A stretch of DNA of 64,000 nucleotides from an uncultured Pontibacter sp. (GTDB taxonomy: Bacteria; Bacteroidota; Bacteroidia; Cytophagales; Hymenobacteraceae), in the NCBI RefSeq assembly GCF_947492645.1, contig NZ_CANLMZ010000008.1:124001-188000 (forward strand), read 5' to 3'. The number at the start of each line of letters is the position of its first letter. Positions within the stretch are counted from its first letter, which is position 1. The notes under the pieces are model-generated. The model was not told where the DNA came from. It made no database searches and was given only the letters and a program-made list of their open reading frames with translations. A program made the position numbers and the translations under genes. Below, in pieces: positions 28,562 through 37,643 of the stretch.

Positions 28562-30099
28562 TCATACCTAAGCGCAGTAGCGGACTATTGCTTCATATTA
28601 CATCACTCCCATCAAAGTTCGGTATCGGAGACCTGGGCCCGGAAGCATATACGTTTTGCGATATATTAGCAGAAACAGGCCAGCGTTACTGGCAGATACT
28701 GCCCCTGAACCCTACCGAGCACGAGTATGGCAACTCACCTTACAGCAGCCACTCCGCCTTTGCCGGAAACCCTTTGCTCATAAGCCCTGAGCTATTGCTC
28801 CAGGACGGTTTGCTTCAGGCAAAGCATCTTAAAATCGATCATACTTTCACAGAAGAGAAGGTTGATTACAAGGCGGTGGCAAAGTATAAAATAAAGCTGT
28901 TGAAGGAATCCTACGACTTTTTCAAGGCAGAGCTTCCGGACAAGATGTGGAAAGAATTTACGCAGTTTCAGAAAACGCACCGCAGCTGGCTGCCAGACTT
29001 TTCGAGATTTGTAGCATTTAAGCAGTATTTTTCTCACAAAAGCTGGGTAGAGTGGCCTGATGAGATAAAAACCCGCGATAAAAACGCTATGCAGAAACTG
29101 GAGCAGCAGCTGGAAGACGAGATAGCGTTTGAAGAGTACCTGCAGTTTCTGTTTTACAGGCAATGGCAATTGTTAACCGACTACTGCACCGAGAAAGGCA
29201 TTACCTTTTTAGGCGACATGCCCTTTTACGTGAGCCACGACAGCGCCGATGTATGGTCGCACCCAAAGTACTTTAAACTGGATAAAGACGGTAAACCTAC
29301 TGCCGTATCTGGTGTGCCACCGGATTACTTCAGCGAAACCGGCCAGTTGTGGGGTACTCCCGTTTTTGATTGGGAAGCCATGGGTAAACAAGACTACGAC
29401 TGGTGGATACAGCGTATTGAGCATAACCTGAAACTCTTCGGGCTATTGCGCCTCGATCACTTCAGAGCATTTTCGGCATATTGGGAAGTGCCAGCCGACG
29501 AAAAAACGGCTATAAACGGCAAATGGGTTAAAAGCCCGGGAGCAGCTATTTTAAAAGCCATAAAGCAGAAGCACCACCCTATGCCCATTATCGCCGAAGA
29601 CCTGGGCGAGATAGACCAGCCGGTGCGCGACCTGATGCAGCAATTTGATTTGCCTGGCATGCTGGTATTGCTTTTTGCTTTCGGGGAGGATATTTCAACT
29701 AATCCGTATGCGCCCCACAACCATAGCGTGAACAGCGTGGTGTATACCGGCACCCACGATAACAGCACGGTAAAAGGCTGGTACGAAAAAACCGCCAGCA
29801 CCGAGGATAAGCGCCGCCTGAGCGAGTACAGCAATCATAAACTAAACAAAGACAATGTAGCGGATGTAATGATGCACCTGGCTTTAGGATCTGTTGCACA
29901 ACTGGCTATACTTCCGGTGCAGGATGTTTTAAGGCTCGGGATAGACGCTATGATGAACGTGCCGTCCACGTCGAAGGGCAATTGGGAATGGCGCCTGAAA
30001 AAAGGCCAGTTTGCTACGCAGCAGGTAAAGCACCTGCACGAGATAACGGCTTTGTATGGCCGTTGCGACACCGAAAAGATCAGCATCAATAATCTATGA
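28558..30099 (+). CDS. malQ: 4-alpha-glucanotransferase (GH77)
   Basis: This enzyme of 513 residues transfers maltodextrin segments between chains and returns short maltodextrins to metabolism. The ATG at 28558 overlaps the treY stop (ATGA) and gives MIIPKRSSGLLLHITSLPSK, the expected GH77 start; the frame is open further upstream but that part lies in treY and shows no homology. Motifs include YWQILPLNPTEHEYGNSPYS, GDMPFYVSHDSADVW, LLRLDHFRAFSAYWEVP near 300 (nucleophile Asp), PIIAEDLG near 350 (acid/base Glu) and YTGTHDNSTVKGW. It is the last gene of the treZ operon. Confidence 0.95.
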   Translation: MIIPKRSSGLLLHITSLPSKFGIGDLGPEAYTFCDILAETGQRYWQILPLNPTEHEYGNSPYSSHSAFAGNPLLISPELLLQDGLLQAKHLKIDHTFTEEKVDYKAVAKYKIKLLKESYDFFKAELPDKMWKEFTQFQKTHRSWLPDFSRFVAFKQYFSHKSWVEWPDEIKTRDKNAMQKLEQQLEDEIAFEEYLQFLFYRQWQLLTDYCTEKGITFLGDMPFYVSHDSADVWSHPKYFKLDKDGKPTAVSGVPPDYFSETGQLWGTPVFDWEAMGKQDYDWWIQRIEHNLKLFGLLRLDHFRAFSAYWEVPADEKTAINGKWVKSPGAAILKAIKQKHHPMPIIAEDLGEIDQPVRDLMQQFDLPGMLVLLFAFGEDISTNPYAPHNHSVNSVVYTGTHDNSTVKGWYEKTASTEDKRRLSEYSNHKLNKDNVADVMMHLALGSVAQLAILPVQDVLRLGIDAMMNVPSTSKGNWEWRLKKGQFATQQVKHLHEITALYGRCDTEKISINNL

Positions 30100-30189
30100 G
30101 TGTGAGGTTGGGAATGTGGATTTAAAAACATACTTTAGAGTGAGTAATTACTTACGCAAGCAGTACATCCATCTTAAGACTCTAAAACT

Positions 30190-30744
30190 ATGGCACAGTC
30201 CACCACCCAGATTGAGTTAGGATCCAAAGCTCATCACTTCGCATTGTTAGATACTATTTCAGACCAACTGGTATCGCTTAACGACGTGGCTTCGTCTAAG
30301 GCAACGGTAATTATGTTTATCTGCAACCATTGCCCTTATGTAAGGCATATTTTGCCACAGCTGGTGCAGGTAGCCGAGGAGTATAAGCAGAAAGGAGTAA
30401 GTTTTGTAGCCATCAGCTCTAACGATGTGCAGCTGCAGCCGCAGGACGGCCCCGAAGAGATGAAGATGCTGGCAGATGAATTGCAGTTTCCGTTCCCGTA
30501 CCTTTACGACCAGACGCAAATGGTAGCGCGCCATTACATGGCTGAGTGCACCCCTGAGTTTTTCGTGTATGACGGCAATAAGCGCCTGGCGTACCACGGG
30601 CAATTTGACAACTCCAGACCTAACAGCAACACGCCCGTTACAGGGCAGGACCTGAAGCAGGCGCTGGATCTTCTGCTTAACCAAATGCCGGCGCAGGAGC
30701 ACCAGCAGCCAAGCGTAGGATGCGGAATTAAGTGGCGGGAGTAG
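30190..30744 (+). CDS. Thioredoxin-fold redoxin (CNHCPYV type)
   Basis: This 184-residue cytoplasmic protein has a thioredoxin/AhpC-TSA fold. IMFICNHCPYVRHILPQL near residue 45 carries the CxxC redox pair typical of one bacterial subfamily, often annotated as thioredoxin family protein. CTPEFFVYDGNKRLAYHGQF contains the cis-Pro-like Thr-Pro segment. The C-terminus SVGCGIKWRE is conserved in this subfamily and adds a third cysteine. There is no signal peptide. The substrate is unknown; a peroxidase or disulfide reductase role is likely. It overlaps the convergent downstream gene by 17 bases. Confidence 0.88.
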   Translation: MAQSTTQIELGSKAHHFALLDTISDQLVSLNDVASSKATVIMFICNHCPYVRHILPQLVQVAEEYKQKGVSFVAISSNDVQLQPQDGPEEMKMLADELQFPFPYLYDQTQMVARHYMAECTPEFFVYDGNKRLAYHGQFDNSRPNSNTPVTGQDLKQALDLLLNQMPAQEHQQPSVGCGIKWRE

Positions 30745-31561
30745 GCGGAACGTCTTTTTGATTTTCGTTTACTAGCTCTGCCATAGCTGTGACATGGTCC
30801 AGGTACTGCGATGTGTAGGCATCATGGGCAGCATGTATGTACAGGGCTGTGCCTCCCACTACGGTTTTGATAATATCTTCGTGCTCATCCATAGGAATTG
30901 CCGGGCAACCTAAGCTACGGCCTAACCTGCCTGCCTGTGCAATAAATTCTTCCGTGGCATATTCTGCTCCATGCATTACAATGCAGCGGTCTTTTGCGTT
31001 GTTATTAAACTCCTTATCCAGTCCTTCCAGTTTAAGCGAAAGGCCATGCTTGCCGTAGTAGGTGTTTTCGGTAACGTAAAAGCCGATGCTGCTCATAAAG
31101 GACTTTTCCTGGTTAGAGAAGTTTTCAGCGTACTCATCCCCGGAATTGCGCCCATGGGATACGTATGTGTTAAACAGCACTTCCTTCTTTTCAAGATCTA
31201 CTACCCACAGCCGTTTCTCGTTCGATGATTTTGTGAAGTCCACAATAGTTAGAACAGGCTTATCAGAAACTTCCTGTTTGTGCTTCATGTTGTAGTAGCC
31301 GGTAAGCGCTTTGTCAAAAACCTCGAACCTCAGTCCGGTCTGCTGCAGGGCCATTTGGTTATAGAGGCTGTAGGCTACCTGGTTAAACTTCATCACCTTT
31401 AAATTGGAAATGCGGTTTTTGATGCGCTTCACATCGTTTGTCGGAGTCGAAGAGCTAGCACCAACAGGTGTTACGATGGGTGCAAGCACCAAGGGAGCAA
31501 ATAGTGGTAAAACACCTTTTGCCAACCTTCTTCTCATATATCTTAACCGGGGCTTTCTCAT
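30728..31561 (-). CDS. Murein L,D-transpeptidase catalytic-domain protein (YkuD_2 type)
   Basis: This 277-residue exported protein begins with a basic N-terminus and a hydrophobic stretch (GVLPLFAPLVLAPIVTPVGA, about 17-36), a probable signal peptide. The catalytic domain (about 95-250) contains the VDFTKSSNEKRLWVVDLEKK strand, CIVMHGAEYATEEF with the catalytic-site His and GRSLGCPAIPMDE with the nucleophile Cys. That arrangement fits the family called murein L,D-transpeptidase catalytic domain proteins. Members act on peptidoglycan in the periplasm; the exact reaction of this subfamily is not established. A second ATG eight codons in (MRRRLAKG) could also serve as start. Confidence 0.87.
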   Translation of the reverse strand: MRKPRLRYMRRRLAKGVLPLFAPLVLAPIVTPVGASSSTPTNDVKRIKNRISNLKVMKFNQVAYSLYNQMALQQTGLRFEVFDKALTGYYNMKHKQEVSDKPVLTIVDFTKSSNEKRLWVVDLEKKEVLFNTYVSHGRNSGDEYAENFSNQEKSFMSSIGFYVTENTYYGKHGLSLKLEGLDKEFNNNAKDRCIVMHGAEYATEEFIAQAGRLGRSLGCPAIPMDEHEDIIKTVVGGTALYIHAAHDAYTSQYLDHVTAMAELVNENQKDVPPTPAT

Positions 31562-31716
31562 ACACTAAAATTGTATTGTACTTCCCTTTTTACGCAGGCG
31601 TGCCTGTTCGGTTAAGTTAACTGCCGCACCACCGGCTTACAGCTCTTTAAATGTATACAAGGCACCATTTTTGCGTATTTGGTTTGTAAATCAATAATCT
31701 AGAACAACCGCTTAAC

Positions 31717-33075
31717 ATGATTCCTATAAAAAGAAACAGACTTAACTTCTTATTTTACTTTTTGTTGCTGGTGTTTGCCGCCAGCTGCGGCGCCCCCCAA
31801 ACCCTGCGAAGCGTATTTAAAGAACAGACACCATACGAGAGCTATGCAGCTAAACTTAAAGATGCCAAATTAGACCAAACCGCACTTGGCCAGGACTGGC
31901 TGCAGGCTGGTGAGAAAGCTTTACAGGATTCTATCACAATTACGCTGCCCTATAAGGAAACAGGCTATTTTTCTGCGGATAAACCAAAGGCTTTAGGCTA
32001 TAGAATTGATGCGAAGCGGGGTGAGCGCCTTGTGGTAAACCTGGAAGTAAAAGCACGACAAGCCATGCAGGTGTTTATGGATATGTTTGAAGAAACAGAT
32101 GCTGCCCCTAAACACCTTGCTTCTTCAGATACTACCGGCAGTTACTTAGTTTATGAAATAGAAGATGACAAAGTGCATGTGCTGCGTGTACAGCCGGAGC
32201 TTTTGCGCAGCGGCCAGTATACCCTAACAATAAAAACTGAGCCTACACTAGCTTTTCCTGTAGAGGGTAAGACCAGCCGCAACATTTCCAGCATCTGGGG
32301 CGACCCTCGCGACAATGGGGCCCGCTCTCACGAAGGCATTGATATATTTGCAAAGCGCGGAACGCCTGTGCTGGCTTCAAGTGCAGGCATTGTATCCAGG
32401 GTAAATACAACGCCCCGAGGAGGCAAGGTGGTTTGGTTAGCAGATTATAACCGCCGCCAGAATTTATACTACGCCCACCTCGACAGCCAGGCTGTAACAG
32501 CAGGCCAGCGCATCCAAACAGGCGATACAATTGGCTTTATAGGAAATACCGGAAACGCGAAAGGCACTAACCCGCACCTGCACTTTGGCATTTACCGCTA
32601 TGGCCATGGCGCTACTAACCCTTATCCATACCTGCACGCCAGTAACGCCCCGGTGCCCCCAGTACAAGTAGATGCCGGCAAAATCGGGAATTGGGTGCGT
32701 GTAGTGGCTAAAGCGGCAAATGTGCGCCAGCAACCCTCCATTAAATCCAAAGTATACCGGCAACTGCCGCAGCATACGCCTTTAATGGTTACTGGCGCCG
32801 CTGCCAGCTGGTACCGTGTTACGCTGCCAAACGGCGCAGATGCCTACATAGCCAGCAGCTTAGTAGAAGCTACCACCAAACCTATAAAGTATGAGCGACT
32901 TGCCACCTCTACAGATTTACTGGAAGATGCAAGTATAAACGCCCCTGCTAAGGACAGTTTGGGAGCCGGAACCAGTATAGCTGTTTTGGGTAGCTTTAAT
33001 GGCTATACTTTTGTGCAGGCGGAAAATGGCACTTTGGGCTGGGTGCAAGATGGCCGAGAACTTGGGGAAAGATAA
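31717..33075 (+). CDS. M23-family metallopeptidase lipoprotein with SH3 domains
   Basis: This 452-residue protein has a lipoprotein signal ending in LLVFAASCGAPQ (Cys near residue 24). After a region of about 160 residues that may be a beta domain, the M23 peptidase core begins with GARSHEGIDIFAKRGTPVLA (zinc ligands His and Asp) and ends with NPHLHFGIYRYGHG (HLH motif). Bacterial SH3 repeats follow at about 325-385 (WVRVVAKAANVRQQPSIKSK) and 395-450. Such enzymes cut peptide cross-links in peptidoglycan. All metal-binding residues seem present. It is likely anchored in the outer or inner membrane and works on the cell wall. Confidence 0.9.
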   Translation: MIPIKRNRLNFLFYFLLLVFAASCGAPQTLRSVFKEQTPYESYAAKLKDAKLDQTALGQDWLQAGEKALQDSITITLPYKETGYFSADKPKALGYRIDAKRGERLVVNLEVKARQAMQVFMDMFEETDAAPKHLASSDTTGSYLVYEIEDDKVHVLRVQPELLRSGQYTLTIKTEPTLAFPVEGKTSRNISSIWGDPRDNGARSHEGIDIFAKRGTPVLASSAGIVSRVNTTPRGGKVVWLADYNRRQNLYYAHLDSQAVTAGQRIQTGDTIGFIGNTGNAKGTNPHLHFGIYRYGHGATNPYPYLHASNAPVPPVQVDAGKIGNWVRVVAKAANVRQQPSIKSKVYRQLPQHTPLMVTGAAASWYRVTLPNGADAYIASSLVEATTKPIKYERLATSTDLLEDASINAPAKDSLGAGTSIAVLGSFNGYTFVQAENGTLGWVQDGRELGER

Positions 33076-33104
33076 AAGCGCACTATTAGCGCGCCTCCCG
33101 TAGT

Positions 33105-34004
33105 CTAATTTATATCGCTGATAACGAACTGCCCCGGGTGGTGGCGTTCGTAAAGCGCGTGCAGTATACCGTCTTTTAAGCCTACCGCAGGCACCACCAT
33201 ACTTTCAAGCTTAGCCCATTTCATGGCAGACAAGTAAATTTCAGCGGCAGGAAGTATAACGTCGGCCCTGTCAGGGTTCAGGAGCATGCCGTTGATGCGT
33301 TCATCCATACTCATACTTGCAATCTGGGCTGCCACCTCTTCTATTTGTTTCCTGAAAATAGGCTTGCCTCCTGCTTTGCCCGCTATCTCATAAATTTTAT
33401 TGATGTTACCACCTGTACCAATGGCGCGCGATAACTGGTACTTGCGGGCATTTGACTCAATCCAGTTGCGCATGTTGTTCCAGAGTTCTTCAGAGTCGTG
33501 GCCGTGCATGTGCCGGATCGTGCCTTGCTCAAAAGAGTGAGAAGCCATTTTCTCACGGTTCACGTAAATATTGAACTCGGTGCTGCCCCCGCCAACATCA
33601 ATGTGCAGGTAATTGCGCTCATCCAGAAAATTAAGGATCACTTTGTTTATCAGCTCCGCCTCGGCAACTCCATCAATCACATCTATGTTCATGCCTGTTT
33701 CCTGGAATACGCGCTCCAGTATCTCGGGAGCGTTCAGGGAGTTTCGCATGGCAGAAGTGGCGCAGATCATGTAGTGGTTTACATCGTGCACATCAAGCAG
33801 TAGCTGCAAGGCGCGAAGCAGCTTTACGAATTTCTCTATTTTATACTCGCTGATGTAGCCTGTATTAAATACATCCTCGCCAAAGCGAATGGCGTAGCGG
33901 ATATATTCAATCTTCTTGAAAATCACATTTCCGTTCTGGTTCAGTACGCTCGAGATCTGGCATCTGACAGCATTAGAACCGATGTCTATAGCAGCTAACT
34001 TCAA
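33105..34004 (-). CDS. ppx: Exopolyphosphatase / Ppx-GppA family phosphatase
   Basis: This ASKHA-fold phosphatase degrades polyphosphate or pppGpp. Motifs are KLAAIDIGSNAVRCQISSV at the N-terminus (phosphate 1 loop), MICATSAMRNSLN near 105, YLHIDVGGGSTEFNIYVN near 140 and AIGTGGNINKI near 190. The start is set at a TTG (34004-34002), giving 299 residues that begin exactly at the conserved motif. The reading frame continues to an ATG at 34160, but those 52 extra residues resemble no Ppx sequence. A -7-like TATATTTA lies between the two at 34044-34037. The neighbour ppk1 makes polyphosphate, so the pair controls its turnover. Confidence 0.88.
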   Translation of the reverse strand: MKLAAIDIGSNAVRCQISSVLNQNGNVIFKKIEYIRYAIRFGEDVFNTGYISEYKIEKFVKLLRALQLLLDVHDVNHYMICATSAMRNSLNAPEILERVFQETGMNIDVIDGVAEAELINKVILNFLDERNYLHIDVGGGSTEFNIYVNREKMASHSFEQGTIRHMHGHDSEELWNNMRNWIESNARKYQLSRAIGTGGNINKIYEIAGKAGGKPIFRKQIEEVAAQIASMSMDERINGMLLNPDRADVILPAAEIYLSAMKWAKLESMVVPAVGLKDGILHALYERHHPGQFVISDIN

Positions 34005-34190
34005 TAATCCGGGGTTTTGCGTTAATGATGTGCTTGTAAATATACGCAGAAATGCTGGAGAGTTTGGGTTAAAATCTGTCTGCTCCTGTTTAAGCGTACA
34101 AACACTAAATCGATGGTAATTACAACTTCGCCCTAAGCCCTTATAAGGATGGCCGGTCACAAGTATAATGCTTTACTGCCGCCCTAAAAG

Positions 34191-34228
34191 CAGAAGCCGG
34201 AGCAAACGTATGCTTGCCCCGGCTTCTG
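34191..34228 (-). terminator. Terminator downstream of ppk1
   Basis: CAGAAGCCGGAGCAA (34191-34205) pairs with 34214-34228 with one mismatch around an 8-base loop. On the minus strand the stem is followed by CTTTTA. It sits between the ppk1 stop codon and the ppx leader, so the two minus-strand genes may be separate transcripts. Confidence 0.65.
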
Positions 34229-34246
34229 ATTCATACTTTTTGCTAC

Positions 34247-36349
34247 CTACACCAATTCTGAAAAAGTAGTTTCGGCGTAGCTTTTATGGTAAAAGAGTTT
34301 GTGCACGTCTACCACCTCCTCGTTGGCTAAGGCTCGTTTTTTAACGTAGGTGCCATCTTCCCGCATAATGTAGGAGTTCTGGTTATCGAGCAGGTTATAG
34401 TATAAAATATTGATGGCCTCACGTTTCAGCTCTTCGTTTGCAATAAGGAAGAGAGCCTCTATCCTACGGTCAAAGCTACGCACCATGCAATCGGCGCTGC
34501 CGCCGTATACTTTTGGGTCGCCGTTGTTATGGAAGTAATATAGACGCGCGTGCTCCAGGTACTCGCCCACTATACTTTTAACCGTGATGTTCTCGCTCAG
34601 GTCTTCACGGCCCGGACGCAGACAGCAGATGCCACGCACGATCAGCTTTATTTGCACGCCGGCTTTAGAGGCTTTGTACATTTCGTCAATCACCTCCTTG
34701 TCCTCTAAGGAATTTATCTTGATCACGATGCCGCTCTTAAGTCCCTTCTTCGCGTTCTTGGCCTCATGCCGGATAAGCTCTATCAGGTCGTGACGCATGT
34801 CTTTTGGCGAGGTCATCAGGTACTTGTAATCGTTTGGCCTGGAGTGGCCTGTAATTACGTTAAAAAACTCTGATACATCGTGGGCGTAAACTTCGTCGGT
34901 TGTAAGTAAGCTCACGTCGGTGTACAGCCTGGCCGTTTGCTCGTTGTAGTTACCGCTGCCAATGTGTATGTAACGCGTTACCTTCTCCCCTTCCTTCCGG
35001 ATGATCATCATCATTTTGGTATGCGTTTTATACTTGCTGATGCCATAGATTACGAAGCAGCCTGCTTTCTCCAGTCTCTCGCCCTCGCGCAGATTACGCT
35101 CTTCATCAAACCTGGCCTTTACCTCAAACAGCACCGAAACGTGCTTTCCGTTTTCAGCGGCTTTAAGCAATGCTGCTGTCACCCTTGATTGATCTGCCAG
35201 GCGGTAAATGGTTTGCTTAATACCCAGCACAGAAGGATCTTCGGCGGCGCGCTCCAGCAAACTTACCACCGGCTCCATGCTATTGTAAGGGTGGTGCAGC
35301 AGCACGTCGTGCTCTTTCAGGTACTCAAACATATCCACGCCATCGCTTGGCAAACTAAGCGGCGGCACCGACGATGGCTGCTTAAATCCCTTATCCCTGA
35401 ACTGGCGGTGGTTTATAATCTGCCACAGGCTGCGCAGGTCTATCAGGTTGTTTATCGTGAAGATGTTCGCATTGTCAATCGTCCAGCGCTCTTTCAGCAC
35501 CTTTAGCATAAACAGCGATGGATTGCGCTCTATCTCCAGCCGCACCACACGGCCTTTCTTTCTTGTCTTTAGCTTTGATTTAATCTCCTGCACAAAGTCG
35601 GCTTCCAGGTCGTCAGACTCTTCCAGGGTAAAGTCGCCGTTGCGGGTTATCCGGAACAAATTAACCGATACAATCTCCACGTTGCGGAAAAGCTTTTTGA
35701 TCTTCCAGCGGATGATTTCCTCAATCGGCACAAACACAATTTTATCCTTGCGGTTTAGCTCGTAAAAGCGGGCCAGGTTTTGCGGTATCTGCACAAACGT
35801 TACCCTGTCCTGCGCCTTCTGCTCTTCTGTTGTTCTGGTAACCACGCCAAATGTAAGCAACTGGTTCATCAGCAACGGGAAGCCATGGTAATTATCAAAT
35901 ACCATGGGGGTAAGCAGCGGGTAAATAGTGTTCTTAAAAAACGAGTCTACCTTCTTCTGCTCTATCTCTGTGAGTTCGCTGATCTTGGGTATTTCAAAAC
36001 CGTGCTTCTCGCAGAGCGGTTTTATCTCGCTGTTAAACGTAAGGTACTGGTCGTTTACAAAGCGGTGTGCGTAGTCCAGCAGCTTTTTCCGGAAGGGCAG
36101 TTCGCGCAGGCCGGAATAGTCGAGGCGCTCTTTGCCATAGTCGAGGTAATTGTACAAACTGCCCACCCTGATCATGAAAAACTCGTCGAGGTTGGAAGAT
36201 GTGATGGCCAGGAACTTCAGCCTGTCGAAAAAACTCTTGTTTGTATCACGCGCCTGGTCGAGCACGCGGTAATTAAAACGCAGCCAGCTTAGGTCGCGGC
36301 TAATGTACTTACTTTTCTTTATCTGGTCAGAAACCTTATTGATAAGCAT
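34247..36349 (-). CDS. ppk1: Polyphosphate kinase 1
   Basis: This 700-residue enzyme reversibly transfers the terminal phosphate of ATP to polyphosphate. The N-terminal helical domain starts with YISRDLSWLRFNYRVLDQA and has SSNLDEFFMIRVGSLYNYL. The two phospholipase-D-like catalytic domains carry HHPYNSMEPVVSLLERAAED, IKQTIYRLADQSRVTAALL, YKTHTKMMMIIRKEG with the candidate phospho-His and YIHIGSGNYNEQTARLYTD. The length is normal for Ppk1 (about 690). It is divergent from the DUF5996 gene across a 351-base gap and followed on the same strand by ppx. Confidence 0.96.
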   Translation of the reverse strand: MLINKVSDQIKKSKYISRDLSWLRFNYRVLDQARDTNKSFFDRLKFLAITSSNLDEFFMIRVGSLYNYLDYGKERLDYSGLRELPFRKKLLDYAHRFVNDQYLTFNSEIKPLCEKHGFEIPKISELTEIEQKKVDSFFKNTIYPLLTPMVFDNYHGFPLLMNQLLTFGVVTRTTEEQKAQDRVTFVQIPQNLARFYELNRKDKIVFVPIEEIIRWKIKKLFRNVEIVSVNLFRITRNGDFTLEESDDLEADFVQEIKSKLKTRKKGRVVRLEIERNPSLFMLKVLKERWTIDNANIFTINNLIDLRSLWQIINHRQFRDKGFKQPSSVPPLSLPSDGVDMFEYLKEHDVLLHHPYNSMEPVVSLLERAAEDPSVLGIKQTIYRLADQSRVTAALLKAAENGKHVSVLFEVKARFDEERNLREGERLEKAGCFVIYGISKYKTHTKMMMIIRKEGEKVTRYIHIGSGNYNEQTARLYTDVSLLTTDEVYAHDVSEFFNVITGHSRPNDYKYLMTSPKDMRHDLIELIRHEAKNAKKGLKSGIVIKINSLEDKEVIDEMYKASKAGVQIKLIVRGICCLRPGREDLSENITVKSIVGEYLEHARLYYFHNNGDPKVYGGSADCMVRSFDRRIEALFLIANEELKREAINILYYNLLDNQNSYIMREDGTYVKKRALANEEVVDVHKLFYHKSYAETTFSELV

Positions 36350-36700
36350 GTTTCCTATTTGTTAGGGCTATTGGTAAACGTATGAAAGACTAAGTTACGC
36401 ACTAAACTCAAAATATAACGAGAAAGTATAGCTATTCCATCATATTTACGGTAATATTTAAATCTCGCTACTGTTGCTAAATTTTAGCTACTTTATACTA
36501 ACTAACTCCACCCTCATCTACACATCGATAACTTTATGTAGTATAGCTTAGAAGGCCGGCTAAAGTATACGTAGCTGCTGGTAATTGGAAGTATGGCCAG
36601 CGTACGCTGGTAAACCTCTACACCCGCTTGATCAGTAAACCATAAAACACAAAGTATACTTTATCTCGTACCATAAAGGCACAGGCACTTAGGTACAACT
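36350..36700. other. Divergent intergenic region ppk1 / DUF5996, rich in AAGTATR copies
   Basis: This 351-base A/T-rich gap holds five AAGTATR copies within 240 bases, including the self-complementary AAAGTATACTTT at 36651-36662. It also contains a perfect 14-base palindrome, CCAGCGTACGCTGG, at 36597-36610, a possible operator. No RNA gene or clear TAnnTTTG promoter was found. Confidence 0.5.
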
Positions 36701-37642
36701 ATGATAACCGAAGAAGCAAATACAGTTAAAAATCCTGATTTTCCGGCAATGCCGCTGCAAGATTGGGAGGCAACCAAAGACACCCTGCACCTATACTTTC
36801 AGGTGATAGGCAAGATTCGGTTAACGTTGATGCCGCGCCGCAACCATTGGTGGAATGTAACGCTGTACGTAACTTCGCGTGGCATAGGCACAGGCCCCAT
36901 CCCCTACAAGCACTATACCTTCGAGATTGATTTTGACTTTATTGACCACCAGTTACAGCTAAGAACCAGCACAGGATTATCAGAAGACATTACTTTACAG
37001 AATGGCCTTAGCGTTTCGCAGTTTTATACTTCGGTAATGAAAGCCCTGCTGGTATTAGGAATAAACGTTGAAATACTTGCCAGGCCTTACGATAACAAAA
37101 GCACCATACCTTTTGCTGAAGACCACGAGCATGCTACCTATAATCCGGAGCAGGTAAACCGTTACTGGCGGGCTATGGTAACAATAGACCAGGTGCTGAA
37201 GGAGTTTAGCGGCCGCTTTTATGGCAAAACCTGCCCCGTGCACCTGTACTGGCACCACCTGGATTTAACCCTTACCCGTTTCTCTGGCAAAAGCGTGCCC
37301 GTGCCTGTTAATGGAAGCACAGTAGAGAAAGACGCTTATTCGCATGAGGTAATCAGTTTCGGGTTTTGGCCGGGCGATGACAAAGTGCCTTTCCCGGCAT
37401 TTTACTCGTATACGTTTCCCTCTCCGGATGGCATTGAACTGGAGTCGCTGCAGCCTAAACAAGCGCAATGGGCAAACTCAAATGGCAGCCCCATGGCCTT
37501 GCTCAATTATGAAGAGTTACGCAAGATGGATAACCCACGAGAAGAATTACTGAATTTCCTGGAGAGCGCCTATATTGCTGGTGCGCAGCTGGCGGGGTGG
37601 CCGGTACAGGAACTCCGAACGATTCCGCTTGAAGAATTATAG
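36701..37642 (+). CDS. DUF5996 family protein
   Basis: This 313-residue soluble protein has the family's features: an N-terminal segment MPLQDWEATKDTLHLYFQVI, then GKIRLTLMPRRNHWWNVTLY, and a FRQT-like region replaced here by VHLYWHHLDLTLTRFSGK near 180. SFGFWPGDDKVPFPAFYSYT and AQLAGWPVQEL at the end are also typical. The function of DUF5996 is unknown. There is no signal peptide. The gene is convergent with the DinB-family gene, whose stop codon lies one base away. Confidence 0.85.
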   Translation: MITEEANTVKNPDFPAMPLQDWEATKDTLHLYFQVIGKIRLTLMPRRNHWWNVTLYVTSRGIGTGPIPYKHYTFEIDFDFIDHQLQLRTSTGLSEDITLQNGLSVSQFYTSVMKALLVLGINVEILARPYDNKSTIPFAEDHEHATYNPEQVNRYWRAMVTIDQVLKEFSGRFYGKTCPVHLYWHHLDLTLTRFSGKSVPVPVNGSTVEKDAYSHEVISFGFWPGDDKVPFPAFYSYTFPSPDGIELESLQPKQAQWANSNGSPMALLNYEELRKMDNPREELLNFLESAYIAGAQLAGWPVQELRTIPLEEL

Positions 37643-37643
37643 C

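Noticed and set aside
33105..34160. Longer form of the ppx gene starting at ATG 34160
   Set aside because: The extra 52 residues do not resemble Ppx proteins, and the conserved N-terminal motif begins right at a TTG codon; the longer form is kept only as an alternative.
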